A program made the position numbers and the translations under genes. 64,000 bases of DNA, taken from positions 1 through 64,000 of the forward strand of contig JAHBVI010000011.1 of NCBI GenBank assembly GCA_019637635.1. The letters run 5' to 3'. Below the pieces are notes generated by a model. The model did not search any database, was not told the DNA's origin, and was given only the letters and a program-made list of their open reading frames with translations. This stretch comes from Anaerolineae bacterium (GTDB lineage: Bacteria; Chloroflexota; Anaerolineae; Promineifilales; Promineifilaceae). This document shows, in pieces, positions 43,812 to 52,452 of the stretch (the stretch's first letter is position 1; every line of letters begins with the position of its first letter).

Positions 43812-43851
43812 CCACAGGTCTCACGCATCACACGTCACGCATCACGCATTT
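43801..43851. repeat. heptamer array, GATGCGTGA/TCACGCA
   Basis: ATGATGCGTGACC, a loop, then TCACGCATCACACGTCACGCA. It includes the stop codon of permease 1. Confidence 0.8.
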
Positions 43852-43864
43852 TGGGGTAATTATT

Positions 43865-45073
43865 ATGAACTCCCACAAAGTTAGAACTACTATTAAATAC
43901 CTGCTCGTTTACGCCATCCTGATATTTTTCGCGGGGATCATGCTCTTTCCCTTTCTCTTTATGCTCACTACCTCGTTCAAAGAGCCTAAAGATACGTTCA
44001 ACTACCCGCCACGCCTGCTGCCGCGCACCCAATTGACAACCACATTGGATGGCGAAGAAGTGCCGCTTTACGATCTGGAAGGGGACGAAGGCCGCAAGGC
44101 GTATGCCCTGGTAGAGAGCAATATCCGCATTGGCGTTTACGCCAGCATTGCCAACCCGGAACAAACCTGGGAACTGCCGCCCATCGAAGCCAAACCTAAA
44201 GGCGGCTTCACCAACCAGGAAAAGACGGTTTTCAACGGCGAAGAGATGCTGGTGTATCTGATTACGGTAGACGGCCGTGAAATTGAAGTCGTCCAGGTGG
44301 GGCAAACGGCGCGCGGCCGTTTTGTAGACCCAGATAATCCACAAAACGAAATCATGGCCAATGTCCGCCTCAGCCAGCCGATGGAGCAGTTAACGGCCCG
44401 GCCCGAAAACTATAGCGATGTGGTCGCCTTGCAGGGCATGGATCGCAGCCTGACCAACACTATTCTGGTAACACTTGGCGTGGTGTTGGGCACACTGACC
44501 ACCTCCGTCCTGGGCGGTTATGCCTTTGCCCGGCTGCGTTTTCCTGGCCGCGATAACCTCTTTGTCCTCTACCTGGGCACGATGATGATTCCCTTTGTGG
44601 TGCTGGTGACGCCCATGTACCAGCTCATGGTTTACATCGGCTGGGTGGATAACATGGTGGCCCTGATCGTGCCCTGGATTTTCAGCGCCTATGGCACCTT
44701 TCTGATGCGCCAATTTTTCCTGACCATCCCCAAAGAGATTGAGGAAGCGGCGGTAATGGATGGCGCCTCCCGGCTGCAAATTTTGTGGCGCATCTTTGTG
44801 CCCGCCAGCACCCCGGCCCTGGCTACGCTGACCACCTTTACCTTTTTATACGCCTGGAACAGCTTCTTCTGGCCGCTGGTCATCATCAACACCGGCAACA
44901 CCGCCAACCACGTGCTGACCCTTTCGCTCAATGTGCTGCGCGGCCGCGCCTCAGACAGCCCCAACCTGATCCTGGCGGGGGCGGCCATCGCCATTTTGCC
45001 ACCCATGCTCATCTTCATCTTCGGCCAGCGCTTCTTCGTCGAAAGTGCCACCAGCAGCGGGGTCAAGGGATAA
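43865..45073 (+). CDS. sugar ABC transporter permease, MalG-type
   Basis: A 402-residue permease from the ATG at 43865. An earlier in-frame start would translate the repeat array. After the first helix (about 12-34) comes an unusually long external insertion (about 40-185, DGEEVPLYDLEGDEGRKAY), then the transport domain with EAA loop EEAAVMDGASRLQILWRIF. The C-terminus ends after the last helix, as in MalG. The insertion may contact the binding protein. Confidence 0.92.
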   Translation: MNSHKVRTTIKYLLVYAILIFFAGIMLFPFLFMLTTSFKEPKDTFNYPPRLLPRTQLTTTLDGEEVPLYDLEGDEGRKAYALVESNIRIGVYASIANPEQTWELPPIEAKPKGGFTNQEKTVFNGEEMLVYLITVDGREIEVVQVGQTARGRFVDPDNPQNEIMANVRLSQPMEQLTARPENYSDVVALQGMDRSLTNTILVTLGVVLGTLTTSVLGGYAFARLRFPGRDNLFVLYLGTMMIPFVVLVTPMYQLMVYIGWVDNMVALIVPWIFSAYGTFLMRQFFLTIPKEIEEAAVMDGASRLQILWRIFVPASTPALATLTTFTFLYAWNSFFWPLVIINTGNTANHVLTLSLNVLRGRASDSPNLILAGAAIAILPPMLIFIFGQRFFVESATSSGVKG

Positions 45074-45083
45074 AAGAAAAAAA

Positions 45084-45161
45084 CGGACGCGGATAAACGC
45101 CGGTGACGCGGATTAAATATATTATCTTTTTATCTGCGCCATCCGCGTTAATCTGCGTCCC
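45084..45161. repeat. inverted repeat, GGACGCGGATAAACGC
   Basis: GGACGCGGATAAACGC...GACGCGGATTAA at the left and TTATCTGCGCCATCCGCG...TCTGCGTCC at the right, in the 102-bp gap before the HAD phosphatase. Confidence 0.7.
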
Positions 45162-45175
45162 ATTTACAAGGATAG

Positions 45176-45973
45176 ATGATGACTACACCAACCCGCCTCT
45201 ACGATGCCTACATCTTTGACCTGGACGGCACGGTGTATCTGGGGGAAACGCTGCTGCCGACGGCCGGGGAAACGATTATCTGGCTGCGGGAACGAGGCAA
45301 ACGCACCGTTTTCCTCTCCAACAATCCCACCCAAACCCGCGAACAGTATGCCCACAAGCTGACCCATCTCGGCCTGCCCACCCCGGCGGAGGATGTGATC
45401 AACTCCTCGCTGGTGATGGTGAATTATTTACGCCAGACGATGCCGGGGGCACGGCCGTATGTCGTCGGCGAATCGTCGTTGTGCCAGGAGTTGGCACGGG
45501 GCGGCTTCCAATTGGCCCAGACCGCCGCGGAAACAGACGTGGTCATCGCCAGCTTCGACCGCACCTTCACCTACCACAAGCTGCAAGTCGCCTTCGACGC
45601 CATTCGCCGTGGGGCGCGTTTTGTGGCTACCAACGCCGACCGCTACTGCCCCGTGCCCGGCGGCGGCGAACCGGACGCGGCGGCCATCATTGCCGCCATT
45701 GAAGCCTGCACCAATACGCAGGTAGAAGCTGTCGTCGGCAAACCGTCCCGGTATATGGCCGAAACCATTCTACAACTGGTGGGTCTGCCACCATCCCACT
45801 GCCTGATGACCGGCGACCGGCTGGAAACGGACGTGCGCATGGGGCTGGAAGCGGGCATGGCCGCCGCCCTCACCCTGACGGGGGCCACTACCGAAGCGGA
45901 TTTGGCGGCAACGGCCGTGACCCCCACCTACATCTTGCGGCAATTGGCGGATTTGATACCGGAGGGATATTGA
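45176..45973 (+). CDS. HAD-superfamily phosphatase, NagD/PGP-type
   Basis: A 265-residue class IIA HAD hydrolase. Motif I is FDLDGT (nucleophile Asp15, acid Asp17), motif II is in FLSNNPT, the cap domain lies between, and motif III/IV is Lys in VGKPSRYM and GDRLETDV. Relatives dephosphorylate glycerol 3-phosphate, phosphoglycolate or sugar phosphates. It stands between the transporter and an FGGY kinase. Two adjacent ATG codons (45176, 45179) are possible starts. The stop codon is repeat-encoded. Confidence 0.88.
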   Translation: MMTTPTRLYDAYIFDLDGTVYLGETLLPTAGETIIWLRERGKRTVFLSNNPTQTREQYAHKLTHLGLPTPAEDVINSSLVMVNYLRQTMPGARPYVVGESSLCQELARGGFQLAQTAAETDVVIASFDRTFTYHKLQVAFDAIRRGARFVATNADRYCPVPGGGEPDAAAIIAAIEACTNTQVEAVVGKPSRYMAETILQLVGLPPSHCLMTGDRLETDVRMGLEAGMAAALTLTGATTEADLAATAVTPTYILRQLADLIPEGY

Positions 45974-46028
45974 GTAATTGAGTAATTGAGTAATTGAGTA
46001 ATTACCCAATTACCCAATCACCCAATCA
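45968..46028. repeat. 8-bp tandem array, ATTGAGTA family
   Basis: Four perfect ATTGAGTA units, then AATTACCC and AATCACCC complements, starting at the stop codon of the HAD gene. Confidence 0.85.
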
Positions 46029-46037
46029 CTTCTTCAC

Positions 46038-47549
46038 ATGACAAAACCATTCCTCCTGGGCATAGACCAGGGCACCAGCGGCAGTAAGGCCGTGATTATA
46101 GATGGCGAGGGACGGGTATGCGGTTTTGGCGCACGGCCGTTGGCCCGCCTGCATCCCCAACCAGACTGGGTAGAACAGGAACCGGCAGTCGTCGTGGCCG
46201 GGGTGCAGGCAGCCGTTGCCGACGCCCTGGCGCAGGCCGGTTGCCACCCGGCGGAGCTTGCCGCCTGCGGCATTGCCAGCCAGCGCAATACCGAATTTGT
46301 GTGGGACAGCAGAGACGGCCGTACCCTGAGCAACGCCATCACCTGGCAAGATTTACGCACCCTCCCCCTGCTGGCCGAACTACAAGAGCAGCCCTGGGCC
46401 GGCGAGCTGCGCCACCGGCTGGGCTATGCCCCCGGCCCCTACATGAGCGCCCTGCATCTGGCCTGGCGGCTGCGGCACGACCCGGCCGTGCGCGAAGCCG
46501 CCCACTCTGGCAATCTGCGCGTCGGCCTATCCGCTGCCTGGCTGATGCAGGCCATGGGCCAGCCCGCCGGGCACTTTATGGATCGCTCGCTGGCGCAGGC
46601 CACCGGTCTATACGACTTTCGCCAGCACGATTATTGGGATGCCTGGCTGGACTGGATCGGCATCTCCCGCCGCAGTTTGCCCCAGGTAACGCCCACCGTG
46701 CATGAGTATGGCGCGCTCACGTTGACCGGGGCAGACGGCCGTACCACCGCTGTGCCCGTCCTGGCCATGATTGGCGACCAACAGGCCGCCCTGTTTGGGC
46801 ACGGCTGCCGCCAACCCGGACAGGCAGAATGTACACACGGCACCTCTTCCTATTTGAAAGTGTTTGTGGGCGCGGAACCACCCGACGTGGCCGGGGTGAA
46901 CAATTATTACGCCTGGGAACTGCACGGCCGTCAGCACTATTACCTGGAAGCGCCCACCACCGTCAACGGCGCGGCGCTGCGCTGGCTGCGTGACAATCTG
47001 CAACTGTTCGCCCACTACAACGAACTGGATGCATTGGCCGGGCAGGTAACAGACAGCGGTGGGCTGCTGTTTGTGCCCGCCTTCACCGGTCTCAACGCCC
47101 CCTTTGATGACGCCCAGACACGTGGCACGATGCTGGGGCTGACCCTGGGGCATCACAAAGCGCATATCGCCCGCGCCTTTTTGGAATCCATTGGCTGCCA
47201 GATGCGGCTGATCCTGGCGGAAATTGAGCGGCACACGGCCGTGCGCGTGCCCGAACTGCGTGTCGGCGGCGGCGTGTCGGCCAGCAACCTGGCCTGCCAG
47301 CTTCAGGCCGACATCACCGGCATCCCGGTGCTGCGCCCCACCTTCACGGAAACAACCGCCTGGGCCGCGGCGCTGTTGGCCGGGTTGGGCGCGGGTGTGT
47401 GGTTAGAGGAAACGGCCGTGCCCCTGCCCTCCCCGGCCCACACCCGCTTTGAACCGCAGATGGAAGAGACGGCCGTGCAAGCCCTCTACCAACGCTGGCA
47501 GCAGGCGGTAGGGCTGATGCGGGAATGGGCGGTAATCCGTAATCCGTAA
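46038..47549 (+). CDS. FGGY-family carbohydrate kinase (glycerol kinase-like)
   Basis: A 503-residue ASKHA-fold kinase. The phosphate-1 loop is GIDQGTSGSKAVIID, the adenosine motif is VGGGVSASN near residue 411, and FVPAFTGLNAPFDDAQTRG resembles the glycerol kinase segment YPAFSGLxAPYW. SQRNTEFVWD also follows the glycerol kinase pattern. Substrate candidates are glycerol or a keto-sugar. Sequence alone does not decide. The tail VIRNP and stop come from the following repeat array. Confidence 0.85.
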   Translation: MTKPFLLGIDQGTSGSKAVIIDGEGRVCGFGARPLARLHPQPDWVEQEPAVVVAGVQAAVADALAQAGCHPAELAACGIASQRNTEFVWDSRDGRTLSNAITWQDLRTLPLLAELQEQPWAGELRHRLGYAPGPYMSALHLAWRLRHDPAVREAAHSGNLRVGLSAAWLMQAMGQPAGHFMDRSLAQATGLYDFRQHDYWDAWLDWIGISRRSLPQVTPTVHEYGALTLTGADGRTTAVPVLAMIGDQQAALFGHGCRQPGQAECTHGTSSYLKVFVGAEPPDVAGVNNYYAWELHGRQHYYLEAPTTVNGAALRWLRDNLQLFAHYNELDALAGQVTDSGGLLFVPAFTGLNAPFDDAQTRGTMLGLTLGHHKAHIARAFLESIGCQMRLILAEIERHTAVRVPELRVGGGVSASNLACQLQADITGIPVLRPTFTETTAWAAALLAGLGAGVWLEETAVPLPSPAHTRFEPQMEETAVQALYQRWQQAVGLMREWAVIRNP

Positions 47550-47590
47550 CCCGTAATCCGTGAGCAGTGAGCAGTGAGCGAGCGGTGAGC
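47531..47590. repeat. heptamer array, CCGTAAT/CAGTGAG
   Basis: Four CGTAATC/CGTAACC units continuing into CGTGAGCAGTGAGCAGTGAG. No complementary half. It encodes the end of the FGGY kinase. Confidence 0.8.
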
Positions 47591-47605
47591 CGTCCTGAAA
47601 AGACG

Positions 47606-47674
47606 CACCACAGAGACACAGAGGCACGGAGTTTTCTCTGATCAAGACCTTCTGTGTCTCTATGCTTCTGTGAT
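47606..47674. repeat. inverted repeat ACCACAGAGACACAGAG
   Basis: ACCACAGAGACACAGAGGC on the left and CTTCTGTGTCTCTATGCTTC on the right, followed by TGATTTTTTC. It may act as a terminator of the operon before the GH42 gene. Confidence 0.7.
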
Positions 47675-47699
47675 TTTTTCAGCAATCTCATCGGCAAAC

Positions 47700-47730
47700 A
47701 GTAATTGGTTATCGGTTTACCGATTACTGT
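47700..47730. repeat. short hairpin, GTAATTGG/TCGGTTTACCGATTAC
   Basis: AGTAAT-TGGTTATCGG pairs with CCGATTACT. It lies 14 bp before the GH42 start. Confidence 0.7.
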
Positions 47731-47743
47731 TCACGAGGTACTT

Positions 47744-49726
47744 ATGAGGTTTGGTGTTTGTTATTACCCTGAACAATGGCCGGAGGCGCGGTGGGCCACC
47801 GATGCCCGGATGATGCGCGCAGCCGGGTTGGAGATGGTGCGCATCGCCGAGTTTGCCTGGGCGAAGATGGAACCGGCCGACGGCCGTTATGACTGGGACT
47901 GGCTGGACAAGGCGATAGAAGCGCTGGCCGCCGCCGGGCTGGATGTCATTCTGGGCACACCCACCGCCGCGCCGCCTGCCTGGCTCAGCCATGCCCACCC
48001 GGACGTTTTGCGCCTGGACGCGAACGGCCGTGCCCGCCAGCATGGCACCCGCCGCCACGTCTGCCCCAACAGCCCCACCTACCGCCGCTACAGCCGCCGT
48101 ATCGTCCAGGCCATGGTGCAGCGGTACGGCCGTGAACCGGGCATCATTGGCTGGCAGATTGATAACGAGTTTGGCGGCGGCAAATCCGGCCGTTGTTACT
48201 GCCCCCACTGCACCGCCGCCTTCCGGGAGTGGCTGCAAACGCGATATGGGGACATCGCCGCCCTCAACGACGCCTGGGGCGCGGTTTTCTGGTCCCAAAC
48301 CTACAGCGATTGGGCCGAAATCATGCCGCCCGACGACCGCATTGACAAGAAAAACCCCGGCCACCTGCTCGATTACTACCGCTTTTGCTCGGACAGCATC
48401 GTCGCCTACCAGCAGGAGCAGGTGGAGATCATCCGCAGCGGCGCGCCAGGCCGCTTTGTCACCCACAACTTTATGGGGCTGTTCCGTGACCTGAACCAGT
48501 TTGATCTGGCCGCGCCGCTTGATTTTGTCACCTGGGACAATTACCCCACCGGCAACCCAGAGCGGTGGCACGGCCGTCTACAACCACCCGCTGAACAGGA
48601 AGAATCTATTGACTATGCGTATGACGTTGGCGACCCGATCATCACCGGTATGGCCCATGATCTGATGGCGGGGTTAAGACAACGGCCGTTCTGGATCATG
48701 GAGCAGCAGTGCGGGCACATCAATTGGGGCGCGTTGAATCCTGGCATTCGCCCCGGCACGGTGCGCTTGTGGTGCTGGCACGCCCTGGCGCATGGCGCGG
48801 ACGCCATCCTCTTTTTCCGCTGGCGCGCCAGCCTGTTTGCCCAGGAACAGTATCACTCCGGCCTGCTGCGGCACGACGGCCGTGCCGACGTGGGTCTGGC
48901 CGATTTACACACGCTGGTGGCCGAACAGGCACAGATGCGGCAGCTAACCGCCCATCCCGTGCAGACCGAAGTTGCCATTGTCTGCCAGTATGACGACCTG
49001 TGGGCGCTGCAAGAGCAGCCGCACCGCGCCGACTTTGATTACTGGCGGCATAGTTACGCCTTTTACCACGCGCTGCAACGCCTGGGCATTCCGGCCGCTT
49101 TTGTGCCGGTTACGGCCGATTTGTCCGCTTACAAACTGATCATCGCGCCCACATTGCACCTGGTGACGCCGGAAATAGCAGCCGCTTTGCAGCAGTATGT
49201 GAACACGGGCGGCCATTTGCTGTTGGGGGTGCGCTCCGGCTTTAAGACGGGCAGCAATTTGGTGACGGACGCGCCGCTGCCCGGCCTGCTGCGGGAACTG
49301 GCAGGTCTCACCGTCACGGACTGGCAGGCGCTGCCGCTGACGGCGGGCTGGGAACTGCACAGCGAGCTGCCCGGTCTGGAAGGTCCGGCCACGTATTGGG
49401 TGGAGTCGTTGCAGGCGGACACGGCCGTGCCCCTGGCGCACTATGACAATGGAGCAACGGCTATTGCGGAAAACAGCGTGGGGAACGGCCGTGTGACCAC
49501 CCTCGGTTTTTACCCCTCACCGGCGCAGGCAACGGCCGTGCTGCGCCACCTGCTCGCTCAAAACCACATCACCCCTCTGGCCGAAAATCTGCCGCCGGGC
49601 ATGGTTGCCGCCCGGCGCGGGCCGGTGACAATCCTGCTCAATTTTGCGGAACGGCCGTTACCCGCCACCATCAACGGCCAGCCAGTGGAAGTGGCCGCAC
49701 GCAACATCGTATTGGTGGGGCGATGA
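47744..49726 (+). CDS. GH42 beta-galactosidase
   Basis: A 660-residue glycoside hydrolase family 42 enzyme from the ATG at 47744 (ACGAGG upstream). The acid/base Glu142 is in WQIDNEFGG and the nucleophile Glu320 is in FWIMEQQCG. The structural zinc site typical of this family is complete: Cys107, Cys151, Cys153 and Cys156 (CYCPHC). Trimerisation and C-terminal beta domains follow. There is no signal peptide, so it cleaves galactosides inside the cell after import by the adjacent ABC transporter. Confidence 0.95.
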   Translation: MRFGVCYYPEQWPEARWATDARMMRAAGLEMVRIAEFAWAKMEPADGRYDWDWLDKAIEALAAAGLDVILGTPTAAPPAWLSHAHPDVLRLDANGRARQHGTRRHVCPNSPTYRRYSRRIVQAMVQRYGREPGIIGWQIDNEFGGGKSGRCYCPHCTAAFREWLQTRYGDIAALNDAWGAVFWSQTYSDWAEIMPPDDRIDKKNPGHLLDYYRFCSDSIVAYQQEQVEIIRSGAPGRFVTHNFMGLFRDLNQFDLAAPLDFVTWDNYPTGNPERWHGRLQPPAEQEESIDYAYDVGDPIITGMAHDLMAGLRQRPFWIMEQQCGHINWGALNPGIRPGTVRLWCWHALAHGADAILFFRWRASLFAQEQYHSGLLRHDGRADVGLADLHTLVAEQAQMRQLTAHPVQTEVAIVCQYDDLWALQEQPHRADFDYWRHSYAFYHALQRLGIPAAFVPVTADLSAYKLIIAPTLHLVTPEIAAALQQYVNTGGHLLLGVRSGFKTGSNLVTDAPLPGLLRELAGLTVTDWQALPLTAGWELHSELPGLEGPATYWVESLQADTAVPLAHYDNGATAIAENSVGNGRVTTLGFYPSPAQATAVLRHLLAQNHITPLAENLPPGMVAARRGPVTILLNFAERPLPATINGQPVEVAARNIVLVGR

Positions 49727-49806
49727 TCCGTCATCCGTCATCCGTAATCGGTTCACGGTTCACGGTTCACGGTTTACGGTTTACGGTTTACGGTTTACGG
49801 TTCACG
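49724..49806. repeat. heptamer array, TCCGTCA/GGTTCAC/GGTTTAC
   Basis: Three CCGTCAT/CCGTAAT units, then three perfect GGTTCAC, four GGTTTAC and a final GGTTCAC. It overlaps the GH42 stop codon. Confidence 0.9.
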
Positions 49807-49822
49807 CTATCCCCCCAACCCC

Positions 49823-50125
49823 TCACAACAGCCACAGCACAACCATCCCTACCACAATCGTCCACAGCACATTTTTGGTGCGCCAGGCGACGAAGATGGC
49901 CAGCAGACCGGCCAGGAGACGGCCGTTCGCCAACGACACATCCACGCCCCCCGTCGGCATGATCAATTCCGGCAGGATAATGGCCGACAGCACCGCCACC
50001 GGCACAAATTTCAACGCCTGCCGCACCGCCGGGCTGAGTTCCAGCCGCTCCAACAACAAAACCGGCGCCAGCCGAATCCCATACGTGATGACGCCCATGC
50101 CGATGATTGTTAACCAGGTGATCAT
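49823..50125 (-). CDS. azlD: AzlD-type branched-chain amino acid exporter subunit
   Basis: A 100-residue membrane protein with three to four helices, matching the small AzlD subunit (MGVITYGIRLAPVLLLERLE and LSAIILPELIMP). With AzlC it exports branched-chain amino acids or analogues. The partner gene lies upstream across a repeat array. Confidence 0.88.
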   Translation of the reverse strand: MITWLTIIGMGVITYGIRLAPVLLLERLELSPAVRQALKFVPVAVLSAIILPELIMPTGGVDVSLANGRLLAGLLAIFVAWRTKNVLWTIVVGMVVLWLL

Positions 50126-50127
50126 AT

Positions 50128-50198
50128 TTTCGGTAATCGGTAATCGGTGAACGGTAATCGGTGGTTTACTGATAACCGATTACCGTTCACCGATTACT
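50128..50198. repeat. heptamer array hairpin, CGGTAAT family
   Basis: Five CGGTAAT/CGGTGAA units facing GATAACC/GATTACC/GTTCACC units, between azlD and azlC. Confidence 0.9.
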
Positions 50199-50904
50199 GC
50201 TTCTCCATCCACACCCCCACCCCAATGCCCGCCAGCCCGGCGAGTACCAGCCCCAGGTTATAGGGCAGGTTGTGGGCTAACACGGCCGTGACCCCCGCCA
50301 CCACCGCCGCCGCCAGCATGGGGCGCGTGGTCAACAGAGGCACCACGATGCCAATAAAGGTCAACGCCAGGGCAAAATCCAGCCCCCAACTGGCCGGGAT
50401 TTCCGCGCCCAAAAAGACGCCAACGGCCGTACTCGCCTGCCACGTTAGCCATAACATCAGCCCGGCGCCCAGGAAAAACCAATGTTTATGGGTAAGGGGC
50501 GTTTGTTGGTCGGCGTAGTGAACGGCCGTGGTCGCATACGCCTCGTCGGTGAGCAAATAGGCCAGCAAAAACCGCCAACCACGTGACAAATGCTGCAAAT
50601 CAGGGCCAAGCTGGGCGCTGTATAACACGTGGCGCACATTCACCACAAACGTCGTCAGCCACAGCACCGGCAGCGGCGCTCCCTTGCCCATCAGTTCTGC
50701 GCCGATAAACTGCGCCGAACCGGCAAACACAATGGCCGACATGGCCTGCGCCTGCGCCGGCGTCAGCCCGGCCGCCAGGGCCACCACGCCATAAATCAGC
50801 CCAAACGGAATCACGCCCAACGCAATGGGCAGTTGAGACTTAACGCCCGCCCACCATTCAGCCTGGCGGCCTGGCCCCCCTGCGGAAATGGCTTGCTCTT
50901 GCAT
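50194..50904 (-). CDS. azlC: AzlC-type branched-chain amino acid exporter subunit
   Basis: A 236-residue protein with five to six membrane helices. Family hallmarks are ALGVIPFGLIYGVVA, VFAGSAQFIGAELM and LTDEAYATT. The ATG at 50904 overlaps the stop codon of the decarboxylase (TGATG), so translation is coupled. Together with AzlD and the PLP enzyme it forms a small amino-acid handling operon. Confidence 0.9.
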   Translation of the reverse strand: MQEQAISAGGPGRQAEWWAGVKSQLPIALGVIPFGLIYGVVALAAGLTPAQAQAMSAIVFAGSAQFIGAELMGKGAPLPVLWLTTFVVNVRHVLYSAQLGPDLQHLSRGWRFLLAYLLTDEAYATTAVHYADQQTPLTHKHWFFLGAGLMLWLTWQASTAVGVFLGAEIPASWGLDFALALTFIGIVVPLLTTRPMLAAAVVAGVTAVLAHNLPYNLGLVLAGLAGIGVGVWMEKQ

Positions 50905-52286
50905 CACGCCGCCATTTCCTGTAATGCCTGCCAGATAATTTCCAGGTCACGCTCCGTTGTTTGCCAGTTAGAAAAAGCCGCCCGGATGCCGGGAATGCCC
51001 TGGTAGGTGGTGGGGGTGAGGAACACACGGCCGTCATCCCGCAATTTTGTCAAAAATTGGGCCACAGCCGCCGCCGTTGGTTCGCCGGCCAACGTAAAAC
51101 AGACCACATTCAACCGCACCGGGGCCAGCAGCCGAAACTGAGCCGATTGGCCGATCTGGCCGCCCAACCAGCCCGCCTGGTCACAATTGCGCTCCACAAT
51201 GTCCTGGTATCCCTCACGGCCGTAGGCCAACAGCGTCAACCAGGCGGGCAGCGCCCGAAAACGGCGCGAATTCTGCGGCGTCCAATGCACCGGCGCCGGG
51301 TTGTCATCCACCTCGCCCAGGTAAGCGGCTGCATTGTGGAACAGTTCCACCTGCAACCGGGGATGGCGCGAAAAGGACATGGCCGAATCGTAGGGCACGT
51401 TCAGCCATTTGTGGCCGTCAATGGTGATCGAATCGGCCAGTTCCGCCCCCCGCATCAGGTGCGCATAGCGGGGCGAACAGGCGGCAAACCCACCAAAGGC
51501 CGCATCCAGATGTAACCAGAAGCTATGTTTCGCCTTTAACGCCACAATCGCCCCCAAATCGTCAAAGTCCCCCGTGTTCACCGTACCGGCGCTGGCAATC
51601 ACAATCGCCGGGCCGGCAACGGCCGTCAGCGCCGCATCTAGCGCGCCCACATCCATCGCCTCCCGCTCCGGCAGCGCGGCCACGCGAATCAGGTGGCGCC
51701 TGCCCATGCCCAACATCGCCAACGCTTTGGCGCTGCTGGAATGGGGCGTTGCCGCCAAAACGGGCGCCGGCGGCAGCCCGTACAGGCCATCCTGCGTGGG
51801 GTCAACCCCCTGCTGGCGGGCCGCCCACTGCCGCGCCTGCGCCAGCCCCACAAAGTTGCTCATGGTGGCGCCGCTGACAAACGTGCCCACAAATTCATCC
51901 GGCAAGGCAAACAACTGGCGCAAAAAGTGCAAGGCTTCTTGCTCCACCTGGGGGGCAATGGAGTCATGGTCGGCGGTGGGGTTCTGGTCATACACGGCCG
52001 TCAGCCAATCCCCCACCAGCGCCGCGGGCGTCACCCCACCGGTGACAAAACCAAGATAACGCGGCCCGGCGCTGCCGGACAGTCCCCGTTCGTACTTCTG
52101 CCGGAAATGGGCCAACGCCGCGGCCGCACCCACACCCACAGCCGGTAGCTGCTCACGCTCTGTGATGAACGGGGCTACGGCCGCCGGACGGCTGGGTAAT
52201 GAATCTAAAAATTCGCTGGCGGCATGGACGGCCGTTGCCAACACCTGCTCTGGCTGCGCCGCATCTTGCTGCAATTGGGCATTCAT
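50904..52286 (-). CDS. group II PLP-dependent decarboxylase
   Basis: A 460-residue enzyme of the aromatic-amino-acid/glutamate decarboxylase class, from the ATG at 52286 (AAAGGAG upstream). The PLP Lys is in SITIDGHKWLNVPYD, the PLP-stacking region is ATPHSSSAKAL, and the Asp is in WLHLDAAFGG. Substrate is not fixed by sequence. Its start codon overlaps the stop of a threonine-dehydratase remnant (ATGA), and its stop overlaps azlC, so amino-acid catabolism plus export is the likely theme. Confidence 0.87.
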   Translation of the reverse strand: MNAQLQQDAAQPEQVLATAVHAASEFLDSLPSRPAAVAPFITEREQLPAVGVGAAAALAHFRQKYERGLSGSAGPRYLGFVTGGVTPAALVGDWLTAVYDQNPTADHDSIAPQVEQEALHFLRQLFALPDEFVGTFVSGATMSNFVGLAQARQWAARQQGVDPTQDGLYGLPPAPVLAATPHSSSAKALAMLGMGRRHLIRVAALPEREAMDVGALDAALTAVAGPAIVIASAGTVNTGDFDDLGAIVALKAKHSFWLHLDAAFGGFAACSPRYAHLMRGAELADSITIDGHKWLNVPYDSAMSFSRHPRLQVELFHNAAAYLGEVDDNPAPVHWTPQNSRRFRALPAWLTLLAYGREGYQDIVERNCDQAGWLGGQIGQSAQFRLLAPVRLNVVCFTLAGEPTAAAVAQFLTKLRDDGRVFLTPTTYQGIPGIRAAFSNWQTTERDLEIIWQALQEMAA

Positions 52287-52420
52287 GGCCGCTCCTTTGC
52301 CAGGATCATCTGCAACTGGTCTGGGGCCAGATTGCCGCCGCTCAACACCCACGCCACCTTTTTGCCCGCCAGCCGCCCCGCCAACATATCTTGCAGCGTA
52401 GCGATTTTTTCCTCAGACAT
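52283..52420 (-). pseudogene. remnant of threonine/serine dehydratase (C-terminal end)
   Basis: A 45-codon frame with a good ribosome site (AGAGGTG). Its sequence GKKVAWVLSGGNLAPDQLQM matches the last beta strand and helix of the PLP domain of threonine/serine dehydratases (KxVxVLSGGN). All of the catalytic part is gone. It ends in ATGA with the decarboxylase start, so it may still be translated as a leader peptide. It could also be a mis-called short peptide. Confidence 0.5.
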
Positions 52421-52452
52421 CGTACACCTCTTAAAAAGTTTGTATGATTGAT

